Positions 1-7,191 are shown, counted from the first letter of the stretch. The stretch is DNA of 13,953 nt from CAYMLQ01 sp964390795 (GCA_964390795.1 CAYMLQ010000122.1:1-13953); one strand, 5' to 3'. Made by a program: numbers and translations. The notes: a model not told the origin generated them from the letters alone.

Positions 1-2
1 AC

Positions 3-575
3 CTCTACCTCAACCCCGAGTTTGCCCACGCGCTGATCGAAAAGATCACGGACGTGCTGATCGAGATGCACCGCTTCGCGCTCGCGCCGCTCGCCCCCTA
101 CCTCGGCTGGGTCGAGTTCTCGAGCGACCACGGCATGCAGGACCGCCTCCTGTGCAGCCCGGAGATCTACCGCGAATTCTTCAAAGGCCCCTACGCGCGC
201 CTTTTCGCAGAAGTCCGCAAGGTCGCCCCGCAGGCCAAGATCTGGATGCACTCCTGCGGGGCCGTGCGGGACCTCATTCCCGATTTCATCGACATGGGGG
301 TCGACATCCTCAACTCCCTCCAGCCGCGCGCGGCGGGCATGGAGCACGCCGCCCTGAAGCGCGATTTCGGACGCGACATCGTGCTGCACGGCGGCCTCGA
401 CATGCAGGGAGCGCTGAGCGGCACGCCCGCCGAGGCCGCCGCCGAGGCGCGCCGCTGCCTCGACGCCCTCGCCGAGGGCGGCGGCTACATCTTCGCGCCC
501 TCCAACCACTTCATGCAGGACATCCCCCTCGCGAATTTCTACGCGGTCTACGAGGAAGCCCGCAAATACCGCTGA
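3..575 (+). CDS. URO-D-like (uroporphyrinogen decarboxylase family) protein, 5' partial
   Basis: The frame is open from the first bases of the window, so the N-terminal half is missing; about 190 residues are visible, against roughly 340-390 in the family. The visible part is the C-terminal half of a URO-D-type TIM barrel. It has the family signature WMHSCG (His83, Cys85 of the visible part), then VDILNSLQPRA, ALKRDFG, LHGGLD and a terminal APSNHF segment. It is clearly a paralogue of the full-length protein at 5307-6467 (shared MHSCG, LKRDFG, GG(L/I)D, GTP and IAPS/FAPS blocks). Proteins of this subgroup are related to corrinoid/CoM methyltransferases such as MtaA rather than to true haem-pathway HemE. 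The substrate is unknown. It ends 48 nt before the alcohol dehydrogenase and is probably in the same operon. Family call firm; methyltransferase role inferred. Confidence 0.85.
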   Translation, partial: LYLNPEFAHALIEKITDVLIEMHRFALAPLAPYLGWVEFSSDHGMQDRLLCSPEIYREFFKGPYARLFAEVRKVAPQAKIWMHSCGAVRDLIPDFIDMGVDILNSLQPRAAGMEHAALKRDFGRDIVLHGGLDMQGALSGTPAEAAAEARRCLDALAEGGGYIFAPSNHFMQDIPLANFYAVYEEARKYR

Positions 576-623
576 CGCGCTTTATTCAACCTCATAACAG
601 GTATCAACCCAGGAGACGCTCAC

Positions 624-1820
624 ATGCAGAATTTCACCTTCTACAATCCGGTCAAAGTCATCTTCGGCGCGGGCGAACTCAAGCAGCTCGGCACGGAGGC
701 CAAGGCGCTCGGCAAACGCGCGCTGGTGGTCTCGTACCGCGAGCACGCCTTCATGCTCGGCGTGCTGGAAGACGCCTGCGCGCGCCTCAAGGAGCAGGGC
801 GTCGAGGCCGTGCCCTTCTACGAGGCCGTCGCCAACCCCACGCTGAGCGAAGTGGAGGCGGGGACGCGCCTGGCCCGCGCTGAGCAGGTCGACCTGGTGA
901 TCGGCATCGGCGGCGGCAGCGTCATGGACACCGCGAAGCTCGTCGCCGCGGGCGTACACTACACGGGCGACCTCTGGGGCATGATCTACAGCCGCCACGA
1001 CCGCTGCGCCACCGTGCCGCCCGAAACCGCGCTGCCGCTGCTGATGGTCCCCACCCTGCCCGCGACCTCGAGCGAGATGAACTGCGGGGCCGTGGTTACC
1101 AACCCGCAGACGCACGAGAAGTCCTACCTCTTCCACCCGTGCATCTACCCGAAGGTGTCGATCCTTGACCCGGCCCTCACGTGCAGCCTACCCGCCTACC
1201 AGACCGCCTGCGGCGGCGCCGACGCGATCTCGCACGTGCTGGAGGTCTATTTCAACGGCGACCCCGACACGCCCATGCAGGACCGTCTGATGGAAGGCAT
1301 CGTCGCGTCGCTCATGGAGCACGTGCCCGCCGTCTTAAAGAATCCCTCGGACGTCAGGCTCCGCAGCCACATCATGTGGGAGTCGTGCCTCGCCTGGAAC
1401 GGCTGGATCCTGCCCGGCACCGCCGCCTCGACGCCCATGCACATGATCGCGCACGGCCTCTCCGCGCGCTTCGGCATCACCCACGGCGCCACGCTGGCCA
1501 TGATCATGCCGGCCTGGATGCGCCACACCTGCGGCCAGAACCTTTCCCGCTACAACCAGTTCGCCAAACGCGTACTCGGCCTCTCCCCCGAAGACTTCGC
1601 GCCCGCGGACGCGGCCCGCGAGGCGATCAACCGCTTCCAGAATTTCCTCTCCGCAATCGGCGTCCAAACGTGTATGGCCAAATGCGGCGTCCAGGAGTCG
1701 GACATCGACATGCTGGTCGAGGATGTCGTGCGCGTCTACTTCAACGCGGACGGTCTGCTGACCGCGCGCGTGCCCATGACCCGCGAGGACGTGCGCGCCG
1801 TGCTGGAGCTGGCGCTGTGA
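624..1820 (+). CDS. Iron-containing alcohol dehydrogenase, YqhD/butanol dehydrogenase type
   Basis: 398 aa, the full length of group III metal-dependent alcohol dehydrogenases. The N-terminus (MQNFTFYNPVKVIFGAGEL) resembles the YqhD/BdhA subgroup. The nucleotide-binding loop GGGS is at residues 96-99, followed by D102 and K105 (GGGSxxDxAK). Putative metal ligands are D200 and H204 (GGADAISH), H273 and H287, with the conserved extra H277; the H273-H287 spacing of 14 matches FucO/YqhD. The family reduces aldehydes or oxidises primary alcohols with NAD(P)H in the cytoplasm. ATG at 624 is preceded by AGGAG at 611-615, eight bases away. Its TGA overlaps the GTG start of E1-alpha, so it is coupled to the dehydrogenase complex. 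A plausible job is handling the aldehyde (for example acetaldehyde) released by that complex; this is inferred from position. Exact substrate and cofactor cannot be read from the sequence. Confidence 0.93.
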   Translation: MQNFTFYNPVKVIFGAGELKQLGTEAKALGKRALVVSYREHAFMLGVLEDACARLKEQGVEAVPFYEAVANPTLSEVEAGTRLARAEQVDLVIGIGGGSVMDTAKLVAAGVHYTGDLWGMIYSRHDRCATVPPETALPLLMVPTLPATSSEMNCGAVVTNPQTHEKSYLFHPCIYPKVSILDPALTCSLPAYQTACGGADAISHVLEVYFNGDPDTPMQDRLMEGIVASLMEHVPAVLKNPSDVRLRSHIMWESCLAWNGWILPGTAASTPMHMIAHGLSARFGITHGATLAMIMPAWMRHTCGQNLSRYNQFAKRVLGLSPEDFAPADAAREAINRFQNFLSAIGVQTCMAKCGVQESDIDMLVEDVVRVYFNADGLLTARVPMTREDVRAVLELAL

Positions 1821-2812
1821 GCGAGACGACCCATATTCCTGAACACGCGCAAGAAGAGCAGCCGCCGCTGAACGTGCTGCTCGACATCTACCTTAAGATG
1901 GCGCAGACGCGCTGTTTCGAGGAGACCGCCGCACGCCTCTTTTCGCAAGGCAAGGTCCACGGCACCGCCCACTTCTGCATCGGCGAGGAGGCCGCCGGCA
2001 TCGGCGTCACTGCGGCCCTACAGCCCCAGGATCTGATCTACGCCACCCACCGCGGGCACGGACAGAGCATCGGCAAAGGCATGGAGATCCGCCGCATGAT
2101 GGCGGAGTTCCTGGGCAAGGCCACCGGCGTCTGCAAGGGCAAGGGCGGCTGCATGCACATCGCGGACCTCTCGGCGGGCAACCTCGGCGCGAACGGCATC
2201 GTCGGCGCGCAGCTCCCCATCGCCGTGGGCGCGGCACTCTCCACGCGGCTGCAGAAGCTCGACCGCGTGGTCATCTGCTTCTTCGGCGACGGCGCCTCCA
2301 ACGAAGGCGCTTTCCACGAGGCGCTCAACCTCGCCTCCATCTGGAAGCTTCCCGTGGTCTTCCTCTGCGTCAACAACCAGTACGGCATGTCCATGCACGT
2401 AGGCGACCACGTCAACGTGCCCGACCTCTCCGTTCGCGCGGCCTCCTACGGCATCCCCGGCTGGTCCGTGGACGGCAACGACGCGGTCGCGGTGTGGCGC
2501 GAGGCCCGCAAGGCGCGCGAGCACGCCCGCACGCAGGGGCCCTGCCTGCTCGTGGCCAACACCTTCCGCATCATGGGACACTCCAAGAGCGACAACAACG
2601 CCTACCGCGACAAGGCGCTGACCGAGCGCTGGAAGGCCCGCTGCCCCATCAAGGGCCTGCGCCACTGGCTGCTGGAGCGCGGCCTCGCAACCGCTGGCGA
2701 ACTCGACAGGCTTGACGCCCGCGCCGAGCAGGACATCCTAGACGCGCTCGCCTTCGCCGAGGCCAGCCCCGATCCGGACCTCTCTTCAGCCCTGGAGGAC
2801 GTGTATGCCTAA
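1817..2812 (+). CDS. acoA: Thiamine-diphosphate dehydrogenase E1 alpha subunit, acetoin dehydrogenase type
   Basis: 331 aa, normal for E1-alpha of the alpha2beta2 class. I chose GTG at 1817 because it overlaps the previous stop (GTGA) and has GGAG at 1805-1808, eight bases upstream; the frame is open further upstream, but that part lies inside the alcohol dehydrogenase gene in another frame. Visible landmarks: FEETAARLF (34-42), IGEEA (55-59), HRGHG (78-82), GKGGCMHIAD (108-117), GNLGANGIVGAQ (121-132), and the ThDP motif GDGASNEG (157-164) closing with NN at 186-187, then the loop GHSKSDNNAYR (254-264). The SIWKLPVVF and HRGHG blocks look more like AcoA than pyruvate dehydrogenase, but pyruvate or a branched oxo-acid cannot be excluded. 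It catalyses ThDP-dependent cleavage or decarboxylation and reductive acylation of E2 lipoyl groups. Confidence 0.92.
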   Translation: MSETTHIPEHAQEEQPPLNVLLDIYLKMAQTRCFEETAARLFSQGKVHGTAHFCIGEEAAGIGVTAALQPQDLIYATHRGHGQSIGKGMEIRRMMAEFLGKATGVCKGKGGCMHIADLSAGNLGANGIVGAQLPIAVGAALSTRLQKLDRVVICFFGDGASNEGAFHEALNLASIWKLPVVFLCVNNQYGMSMHVGDHVNVPDLSVRAASYGIPGWSVDGNDAVAVWREARKAREHARTQGPCLLVANTFRIMGHSKSDNNAYRDKALTERWKARCPIKGLRHWLLERGLATAGELDRLDARAEQDILDALAFAEASPDPDLSSALEDVYA

Positions 2813-3794
2813 CGCGACCCGAGAAATCACCTACGCACAAGCAATCCGCGAGGCCATGGCTGAGGAGCTGCGCCGCGATCCGTCCGTTTTCTTTATGGGT
2901 GAAGATGTCGGCGCCTACGGCGGCGCTTTCGGCGTCTCCGCCGGAATGTTGGCCGAATTCGGCGCTGACCGCATCCGCGACACACCGATCTCGGAGGCCG
3001 CCATAATGGGCGCGGCGGTCGGCGCCGCCATGACCGGCATGCGCCCGGTCATCGAGATCATGTTCTCCGACTTCGTCTCCTGCTGCTTCGACGGCCTCTG
3101 TAACCAGGCCGCCAAGACGCGCTACATGTTCGGCGGCCAGACCGCGATGCCCCTCGTGGTGCGCGCGCCCGCCGGCTCGGGCACCGGCGCCGCCGGACAG
3201 CACTCCCAGAGCCCCGAGGCCTGGATCTGCAACGTGCCGGGCCTCAAGGTCGTCGTGCCTTCCACGCCTTACGACGCCAAAGGCCTGCTCAAGTCCGCGA
3301 TCCGCGACGACAACGCCGTGGTCTTCCTCGAGCAGAAGCTACTCTACCGCACCAAGGGGGAGGTGCCCGAAGCCGACTACCTCGTGCCGCTCGGGAAAGC
3401 CGCCTGCCGCCGCGAGGGACGTCACGTGTCGGTCCTCACCTACGGCCGCATGGTCGCGCGCTGCCTCGAGGCCGCCGAGCGGCTCTCCGCCGAGGGTGTC
3501 GAGGCCGAGGTGCTCGACCTGCGCACGCTCGTGCCGCTCGACCGCGAGGCGGTCATCGCGACCGCCCGCAAGACCGGGCGCGTGCTGATCGTCCACGAGG
3601 CGTGCCAGACCGGCGGCTTCGGCGGCGAACTAGCCGCGGTCATCGCCGGCTCCGACGCCTTCTTCTATCTCGACGCGCCGGTGCGCCGCCTCTGCGGCGC
3701 GGATGTCCCCATTCCCTACAACCCCAAACTCGAGGCGAGCGTCGTGCCGACCGTCGACACGATCGTTTCAGCTCTGCGCGCCCTGCTGGCCTAA
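2805..3794 (+). CDS. acoB: Thiamine-diphosphate dehydrogenase E1 beta subunit, acetoin dehydrogenase type
   Basis: 329 aa, full length for the transketolase-type E1-beta. ATG at 2805 lies inside the end of E1-alpha (8-nt overlap) and has GGAGG at 2794-2798, six bases upstream. Motifs: EITYAQAIREAMAEE at the N-terminus, GEDVGAYGGAFGVS (32-45), RDTPISEAAIMG (58-69; Glu64 is in the position that contacts the ThDP pyrimidine), the MFGGQ (108-112) and TGAAGQHSQSPEAW (127-140) blocks, and VPSTPYDAKGLLKSAIRD. The C-terminal transketolase domain includes VLDLRTLVPLD and HEACQTGGFGGE. These blocks match AcoB-type subunits closely. With E1-alpha it forms the heterotetramer that loads the acyl group onto E2. 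TAA ends 4 nt before the E2 start. Confidence 0.93.
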   Translation: MPNATREITYAQAIREAMAEELRRDPSVFFMGEDVGAYGGAFGVSAGMLAEFGADRIRDTPISEAAIMGAAVGAAMTGMRPVIEIMFSDFVSCCFDGLCNQAAKTRYMFGGQTAMPLVVRAPAGSGTGAAGQHSQSPEAWICNVPGLKVVVPSTPYDAKGLLKSAIRDDNAVVFLEQKLLYRTKGEVPEADYLVPLGKAACRREGRHVSVLTYGRMVARCLEAAERLSAEGVEAEVLDLRTLVPLDREAVIATARKTGRVLIVHEACQTGGFGGELAAVIAGSDAFFYLDAPVRRLCGADVPIPYNPKLEASVVPTVDTIVSALRALLA

Positions 3795-3798
3795 CCCT

Positions 3799-5169
3799 AT
3801 GCCCACACCTGTCATCATGCCTAAAGCCGGAATGGCGATGGAGAGCGGCGTCATCCACCGCTGGCACAAGCGGCCCGGCGACTCGGTCGGCAAGGGCGAC
3901 CTGCTGCTTGAGATCGAGACCGACAAGGTGACCATGGAGGTCGAGGCCGAAACGTCCGGCGTCCTGCTCGCCACGCTCTATCCCGAGGGCGCGACCGTCG
4001 CCGTCATCGAGACCATCGCCTGGATCGGCGTACCCGGCGAGGAGGTTCCCGCTGCCGCGACCGCAGCCGGCGTGACTGCGCCCGCGCCGGTAACTTCAGA
4101 GTTCGGAGTTCGGAGTTCAGCGTTCGGCGTTCGAGTTACCCCCTCGTTTGTTCCCGCTCCGCGGGCGGTTGCCTTACCTGCGTCTTCCATCACGCCGACA
4201 GCCGCCGCCGCCGCCCGACAGCCGCATCCCGAGGGCCGCCCGCCGGCGACGCCCGCGGCCAAGCGCCTGGCCCGCGAGCGCGAGATCGACCTGTGCTGCG
4301 TCGCGGGCTCCGGCCCCAACGGAGAGATCCGCCTGCGCGACATCGAGGCCATCGCCGCGCGCCGCGCCTCGCCGCTGGCCCGCAAGCTCGCGGCCCAGAA
4401 GGGCGTGGCGCTGGACACGCTGACCGGCTCCGGCTCGGCCGGCAAGATCATGGCCTCGGACGTCGAGCAGGCTGCCGCCGAGCGCCCGCGGCGCGTGCCC
4501 CTCACCGGCATGCGCAGGCTGATCGCCCAGCGCATGACGCAGAGCCGCGCGGAGATCCCCGACGCCACGCTGAAGCTGAGCGCGGATGTGACCGACCTCT
4601 TCGCGTATCGCGCGCAGCTCAAGCAGCAGGGCCTCGCGATCACCGTCAACGACTTCCTGCTGCGTGCGACGGCACTCGCCCTCGGCGAGTTTCCCTTCCT
4701 CAACGCCACCTTCGAGGGCGGCGAGATCCTGTGCTGGCCGGACGTCAACCTCGGCGTGGCGGTCTCCGTCGAGAACGGGCTGGTGGTCCCTGTCTTGCAC
4801 CGCGTCCAGCAGACCCCGCTCGCGGCGCTCGCGGCGCTCGCCCGCGACACCTTCGAGAAGGCCCGCGCCGGCAAGCTCCTGCCCGACGCTTTTCTGAAGG
4901 GCACGTTCACGGTCACCAACCTCGGCATGCTGGGCATCGAGCACTTCACGCCGCTTATCAACCCTCCCCAGACCGCCATCCTCGGAGTCTGCGCAGCCGA
5001 GGAGCGGCCCGCGCGCGGCGAAGACGGTCAGCTCGTCTGGCGCAAATTAATGGGCCTCTGCCTCACGCACGACCACCGCGTCATCGACGGCGCGCTCGGC
5101 GCCGCCTTCCTCAACCGCATCAAGGAGCTGCTTGAAAACCCGTCTAACCTTGTCGAGAGCGAATTATGA
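3799..5169 (+). CDS. Dihydrolipoamide acyltransferase (E2) with one lipoyl and two E3-binding domains
   Basis: 456 aa from ATG at 3799, four bases after the E1-beta stop; no strong Shine-Dalgarno is visible, so translation is probably coupled. Domain order: lipoyl domain 1-80 with the swinging-arm lysine K43 in ETDKVTM; a variable linker 81-148 rich in Ala/Pro; a peripheral-subunit-binding domain 149-185 (ATPAAKRLARE...GSGPNGEIRLRDIE); a second such domain 190-224 (ASPLARKLA...GSGSAGKIMASDVE); and the catalytic domain about 232-456 with HDHRVIDGA (catalytic H426, D430, G431). It would transfer the acyl group from lipoate to CoA and form the core of the complex. The linker residues about 98-114 (TSEFGVRSSAFGVRVTP) are encoded by a low-complexity repeat at 4089-4140. 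No E3 is in the window, so it is probably encoded elsewhere. If the complex is acetoin-specific this is AcoC; PdhC is the alternative. Confidence 0.93.
   Translation: MPTPVIMPKAGMAMESGVIHRWHKRPGDSVGKGDLLLEIETDKVTMEVEAETSGVLLATLYPEGATVAVIETIAWIGVPGEEVPAAATAAGVTAPAPVTSEFGVRSSAFGVRVTPSFVPAPRAVALPASSITPTAAAAARQPHPEGRPPATPAAKRLAREREIDLCCVAGSGPNGEIRLRDIEAIAARRASPLARKLAAQKGVALDTLTGSGSAGKIMASDVEQAAAERPRRVPLTGMRRLIAQRMTQSRAEIPDATLKLSADVTDLFAYRAQLKQQGLAITVNDFLLRATALALGEFPFLNATFEGGEILCWPDVNLGVAVSVENGLVVPVLHRVQQTPLAALAALARDTFEKARAGKLLPDAFLKGTFTVTNLGMLGIEHFTPLINPPQTAILGVCAAEERPARGEDGQLVWRKLMGLCLTHDHRVIDGALGAAFLNRIKELLENPSNLVESEL
4089..4140. repeat. TTCGGAGTTCGG-type low-complexity repeat inside the E2 linker, with 7-bp inverted ends
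   Basis: A run of imperfect 7-8 base units (GAGTTCGGAGTTCGGAGTTC then AGCGTTCGGCGTTCG) at 4099-4137 interrupts otherwise GC-rich codons. It is bounded by perfect inverted heptamers, GGTAACT at 4089-4095 and AGTTACC at 4134-4140. The insert keeps the reading frame and adds a peptide in the flexible linker between the lipoyl and first E3-binding domain. It looks like a dispersed element rather than normal Ala/Pro linker sequence. No second copy is in the window. Confidence 0.6.
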
Positions 5170-5306
5170 TAAAGCACAACCGTTGCGTGTCGCCAGGGTA
5201 GGGCGGGTTCCCCGAACCCGCCGCGGACGCCTCGGGGAGGCGTCCCTACCATAACGGCTACACCTTTAACAAAACCGCTCTCGCCTTTCAGACATAGGAG
5301 AACACC
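5170..5306 (+). other. Intergenic region between E2 and the second URO-D gene
   Basis: 137 bp that hold the 54-bp double-hairpin repeat (5197-5250) and then a more AT-rich leader with AGGAG at 5296-5300, six bases before the URO-D start at 5307. I see no convincing promoter hexamers and no T-tract after the hairpins. Read-through from E2 into the URO-D gene is therefore possible, with the repeat acting at most as an attenuator or mRNA-stability element. Confidence 0.5.
5197..5250 (+). repeat. 54-bp double-hairpin dispersed repeat, copy 1
   Basis: The element starts GGTAGGG and ends CCCTACC, an inverted pair. Inside are two perfect 9-bp hairpins with 3-base loops: GGCGGGTTC (5202-5210)/GAACCCGCC (5214-5222) with loop CCC, and GGACGCCTC (5225-5233)/GAGGCGTCC (5237-5245) with loop GGG. 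A second copy lies at 7192-7245 in the opposite orientation. The layout resembles REP/BIME-type intergenic repeats. No T-tract follows, so it is not a typical intrinsic terminator. Confidence 0.9.
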
Positions 5307-6467
5307 ATGACCCGAGAAGAACGTGCCTTACGCGTGATCACCGGACAGCCGGTCGACTACCTTCCCAGCCAGATCACGATCGCCGACAGGACCAAGGACG
5401 AACAGCTCGCCCACTCGCTCGGCCTCGCCGGCGCCGGCCTGCTCGACGGGTTTCTGGACAACCACATCTGCTTCTCCCTGACCCTCTGCGAGACGCCCCT
5501 CTTCTACCGCAACGATGTCGCCAAGATGGAGGAGCTGGAGGCCAAGGGGTACGTCAAGGTTGACCGGAAGAACGGGATCGTTTACGACCGCTGGGGTATG
5601 GGCATCAAGATCGGCGAGGACGGCTTCTTCGCCTGCTACCATCCGCTGCAGGGCGACAAGGCCATGAACGCGCAGGCCGAGCCCTTCCTGCCCGACGCCT
5701 TCGACCGCGCGCTCTTGGACATGGATCCCATCGAGGCCGTCCGCCGCTACCAGCCGCCGGATCCGCTCAGCCCCGACAATTTCTCGGATATGGAGCGCGA
5801 CCTCAAGGCGCATGCCGGGGGCGACCTGCTGGTCGTGCCTTCGGGATACCTCGGGATCTATGAGCGGACCTACTGCCTGATGGGCTTCGAGGAGTTCATG
5901 ATGGCCTCGATCACCGACACCGAGGCGGTCGAGAGCCTGATGGACAAGGTCACCGACTACAAGATCGCCCAGGCCCGTAAGAAGATCGCGCTGGGGTTCA
6001 AGGCCGGGCATCACGGCGATGACCTCGGCTGCCAGAGCGGCCCGCTCGTCTCGCCCGACCAGTTCCACGCCCTGATCCTGCCGCGCCTCACGCGCCTGTT
6101 CCGGGTGTTCAAAGACGCCGGGCTGCCGATGATCATGCACTCGTGCGGCGACATCACGCCTTTCATTCCAGCCCTGCTCGAGATCGGCCTCGACATGCTC
6201 GAGCCGGTCCAGCCCTGCATGGATCTCGAAGCCCTGAAGCGCGACTTCGGCGACCGCCTCTCCTTCTGGGGCGGCATTGATACGCAGCGGCTGCTACCCT
6301 ACGGCACGCCCGACGAGGTCAAGGCCGAGGCGCGGCGCGTCATCCGCACGCTCGGCAAAGGCGGCCGCTACATGATCGCGCCCTCGCAGGAGATCATGGC
6401 CGACGTGCCGGTCGCCAACATCGTCGCGCTCCTACAAACCATCGCCGAAGAGCGAGGTTCCGTATGA
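5307..6467 (+). CDS. URO-D-like (uroporphyrinogen decarboxylase family) protein
   Basis: 386 aa, complete; ATG at 5307 with AGGAG at 5296-5300. The N-terminus MTREERALRVITGQPVDYLP is the usual family opening (xxRERxxxxLxGxxxDxxP). The C-terminal barrel carries MIMHSCGDI (H278, C280), LEPVQP (298-303), LKRDFGDRLSFWGGID (310-325) and YMIAPSQEI (355-363). The H-x-C pair is kept as in the zinc site of MtaA-type methyltransferases, but the third cysteine those enzymes use is not seen near 357-362 (here APSQEI). The Arg-rich porphyrinogen pocket typical of HemE is not obvious, so a haem role is unlikely. It is probably a methyltransferase-like or unknown-substrate enzyme working with the upstream dehydrogenase complex. 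It is a paralogue of the partial protein at the window start. TGA at 6465-6467 closes the plus-strand block. Confidence 0.9.
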   Translation: MTREERALRVITGQPVDYLPSQITIADRTKDEQLAHSLGLAGAGLLDGFLDNHICFSLTLCETPLFYRNDVAKMEELEAKGYVKVDRKNGIVYDRWGMGIKIGEDGFFACYHPLQGDKAMNAQAEPFLPDAFDRALLDMDPIEAVRRYQPPDPLSPDNFSDMERDLKAHAGGDLLVVPSGYLGIYERTYCLMGFEEFMMASITDTEAVESLMDKVTDYKIAQARKKIALGFKAGHHGDDLGCQSGPLVSPDQFHALILPRLTRLFRVFKDAGLPMIMHSCGDITPFIPALLEIGLDMLEPVQPCMDLEALKRDFGDRLSFWGGIDTQRLLPYGTPDEVKAEARRVIRTLGKGGRYMIAPSQEIMADVPVANIVALLQTIAEERGSV

Positions 6468-6471
6468 CCGT

Positions 6472-6525
6472 CCCGATCCCATCCAACACCCACACCTGAT
6501 CGGCGTTCACGTCCTTGGGATCGGG
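6472..6525. terminator. Perfect 10-bp inverted repeat between convergent genes, possible weak bidirectional terminator
   Basis: CCCGATCCCA (6472-6481) and TGGGATCGGG (6516-6525) are exact reverse complements separated by 34 nt, in the 120-bp gap between the URO-D stop and the pyrE stop. A second, overlapping hairpin is possible: GGGCTAAG (6523-6530)/CTCAGCCC (6535-6542), loop ATTC, one mismatch. The two compete for the same bases. Neither is followed by a T-run, so a terminator role is only suggested by position. Confidence 0.3.
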
Positions 6526-6587
6526 CTAAGATTCCTCAGCCCTTACGAGCACTCTTCAGGCGTGTTTCAAATGCCGCCCGCAGACTC

Positions 6588-7160
6588 TTACGACCCCGGA
6601 TGCACAAACGGCTGCCTCGCCGCGCACATCGGGCACACCGCCGGCTCCCAGACCTCGGGCGCCATCCGCAGCAGCGAGAGCGTGGGATAGTCGAACTTCG
6701 CCAGGCCCGCGCTGCGGTCCACCAGCACGAGCACGGCCACGACCTCGGCGCCTGCGGCCTTGACCAGGTCGATCGTCTCCTGCACGCGGCCGCCGCGCGT
6801 GATCACGTCCTCGGCCACGACGTAGCGCTCGCCAGGCTTCATGGCGAAGCGCCTCATCACCAGCTTGTCGTCCTTCTTCTCGGCGAAGATGCAGCGCACG
6901 TCCATGGCGCGCGCCACCTCGTGCCCCACCAGGATGCCGCCCAGCGCGGGCGAGATCACGCCGTCCACCTGGCCGACGTCCTGCGCCGCCTTCAGGCGCG
7001 ACACCAGCTCATCGCAGAGCCGCCCCGCGATGCGCGGATAGCGCAGCACGTTCGCGCACTGGAAAAAGCGGTTGCTGTGCAGGCCCGAACGCAGCTCGAA
7101 GTGTCCGTTCAACAGTGCGCCCGTCTCTTCCAACACCTTCAGAATATCACTCTCGTTCAT
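6588..7160 (-). CDS. pyrE: Orotate phosphoribosyltransferase
   Basis: 190 aa from ATG at 7160. It makes orotidine 5'-phosphate from orotate and PRPP in pyrimidine synthesis, in the cytoplasm. Visible motifs: FELRSGLHSNRFFQCANVL (21-39), SPALGGILVGHEVAR (70-84), FAEKKDDKL (92-100), and the PRPP loop VVAEDVITRGG (114-124) followed by the usual helix and VAVLVLVDR. The C-terminus has CPMCAARQPFVHPGS, the Cys-pair tail found in one PyrE subgroup. The frame stays open upstream to 7265, but that stretch is a translation of the 54-bp repeat. A good ribosome site (GGAAGG, plus coordinates 7169-7174) eight bases before the ATG fixes the start. It follows the ABC ATPase gene at 80 nt, with the repeat in between, and may share its transcript, although no functional link is evident. 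Confidence 0.95.
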   Translation of the reverse strand: MNESDILKVLEETGALLNGHFELRSGLHSNRFFQCANVLRYPRIAGRLCDELVSRLKAAQDVGQVDGVISPALGGILVGHEVARAMDVRCIFAEKKDDKLVMRRFAMKPGERYVVAEDVITRGGRVQETIDLVKAAGAEVVAVLVLVDRSAGLAKFDYPTLSLLRMAPEVWEPAVCPMCAARQPFVHPGS

Positions 7161-7168
7161 CGTCGTTT

Positions 7169-7174
7169 CCTTCC
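7169..7174 (-). promoter_or_regulatory. Ribosome binding site that decides the pyrE start
   Basis: On the minus strand GGAAGG sits eight bases before the ATG at 7160. It shows that translation starts after the 54-bp repeat rather than at an upstream codon in the same frame that would translate the repeat. Confidence 0.6.
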
Positions 7175-7191
7175 AATCCTTTTCGCCCTTT

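Noticed and set aside
1181..1816. Upstream extension of the E1-alpha frame
   Set aside because: It overlaps the alcohol dehydrogenase in another frame and is Arg/Pro-rich, typical of a shadow frame; GTG 1817 has a ribosome site and the usual length.
3978..4979. 333-codon minus-strand open frame opposite E2
   Set aside because: Antisense to a gene with clear domains; Ser/Arg/Ala-rich composition typical of GC-rich shadow frames; no motifs.
5197..5250. Intrinsic terminator after E2
   Set aside because: The hairpins are strong but no T-run follows on either strand, and a very similar copy lies elsewhere, so a dispersed repeat explains it better.
5328..6140. 270-codon minus-strand open frame opposite the second URO-D gene
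   Set aside because: Shadow of the URO-D codons; no recognisable domain or ribosome site.
5307..6467. HemE, uroporphyrinogen decarboxylase of haem synthesis
   Set aside because: Two paralogues sit in a catabolic operon and carry the MHSCG motif of methyltransferase-like relatives; no other haem genes are present.
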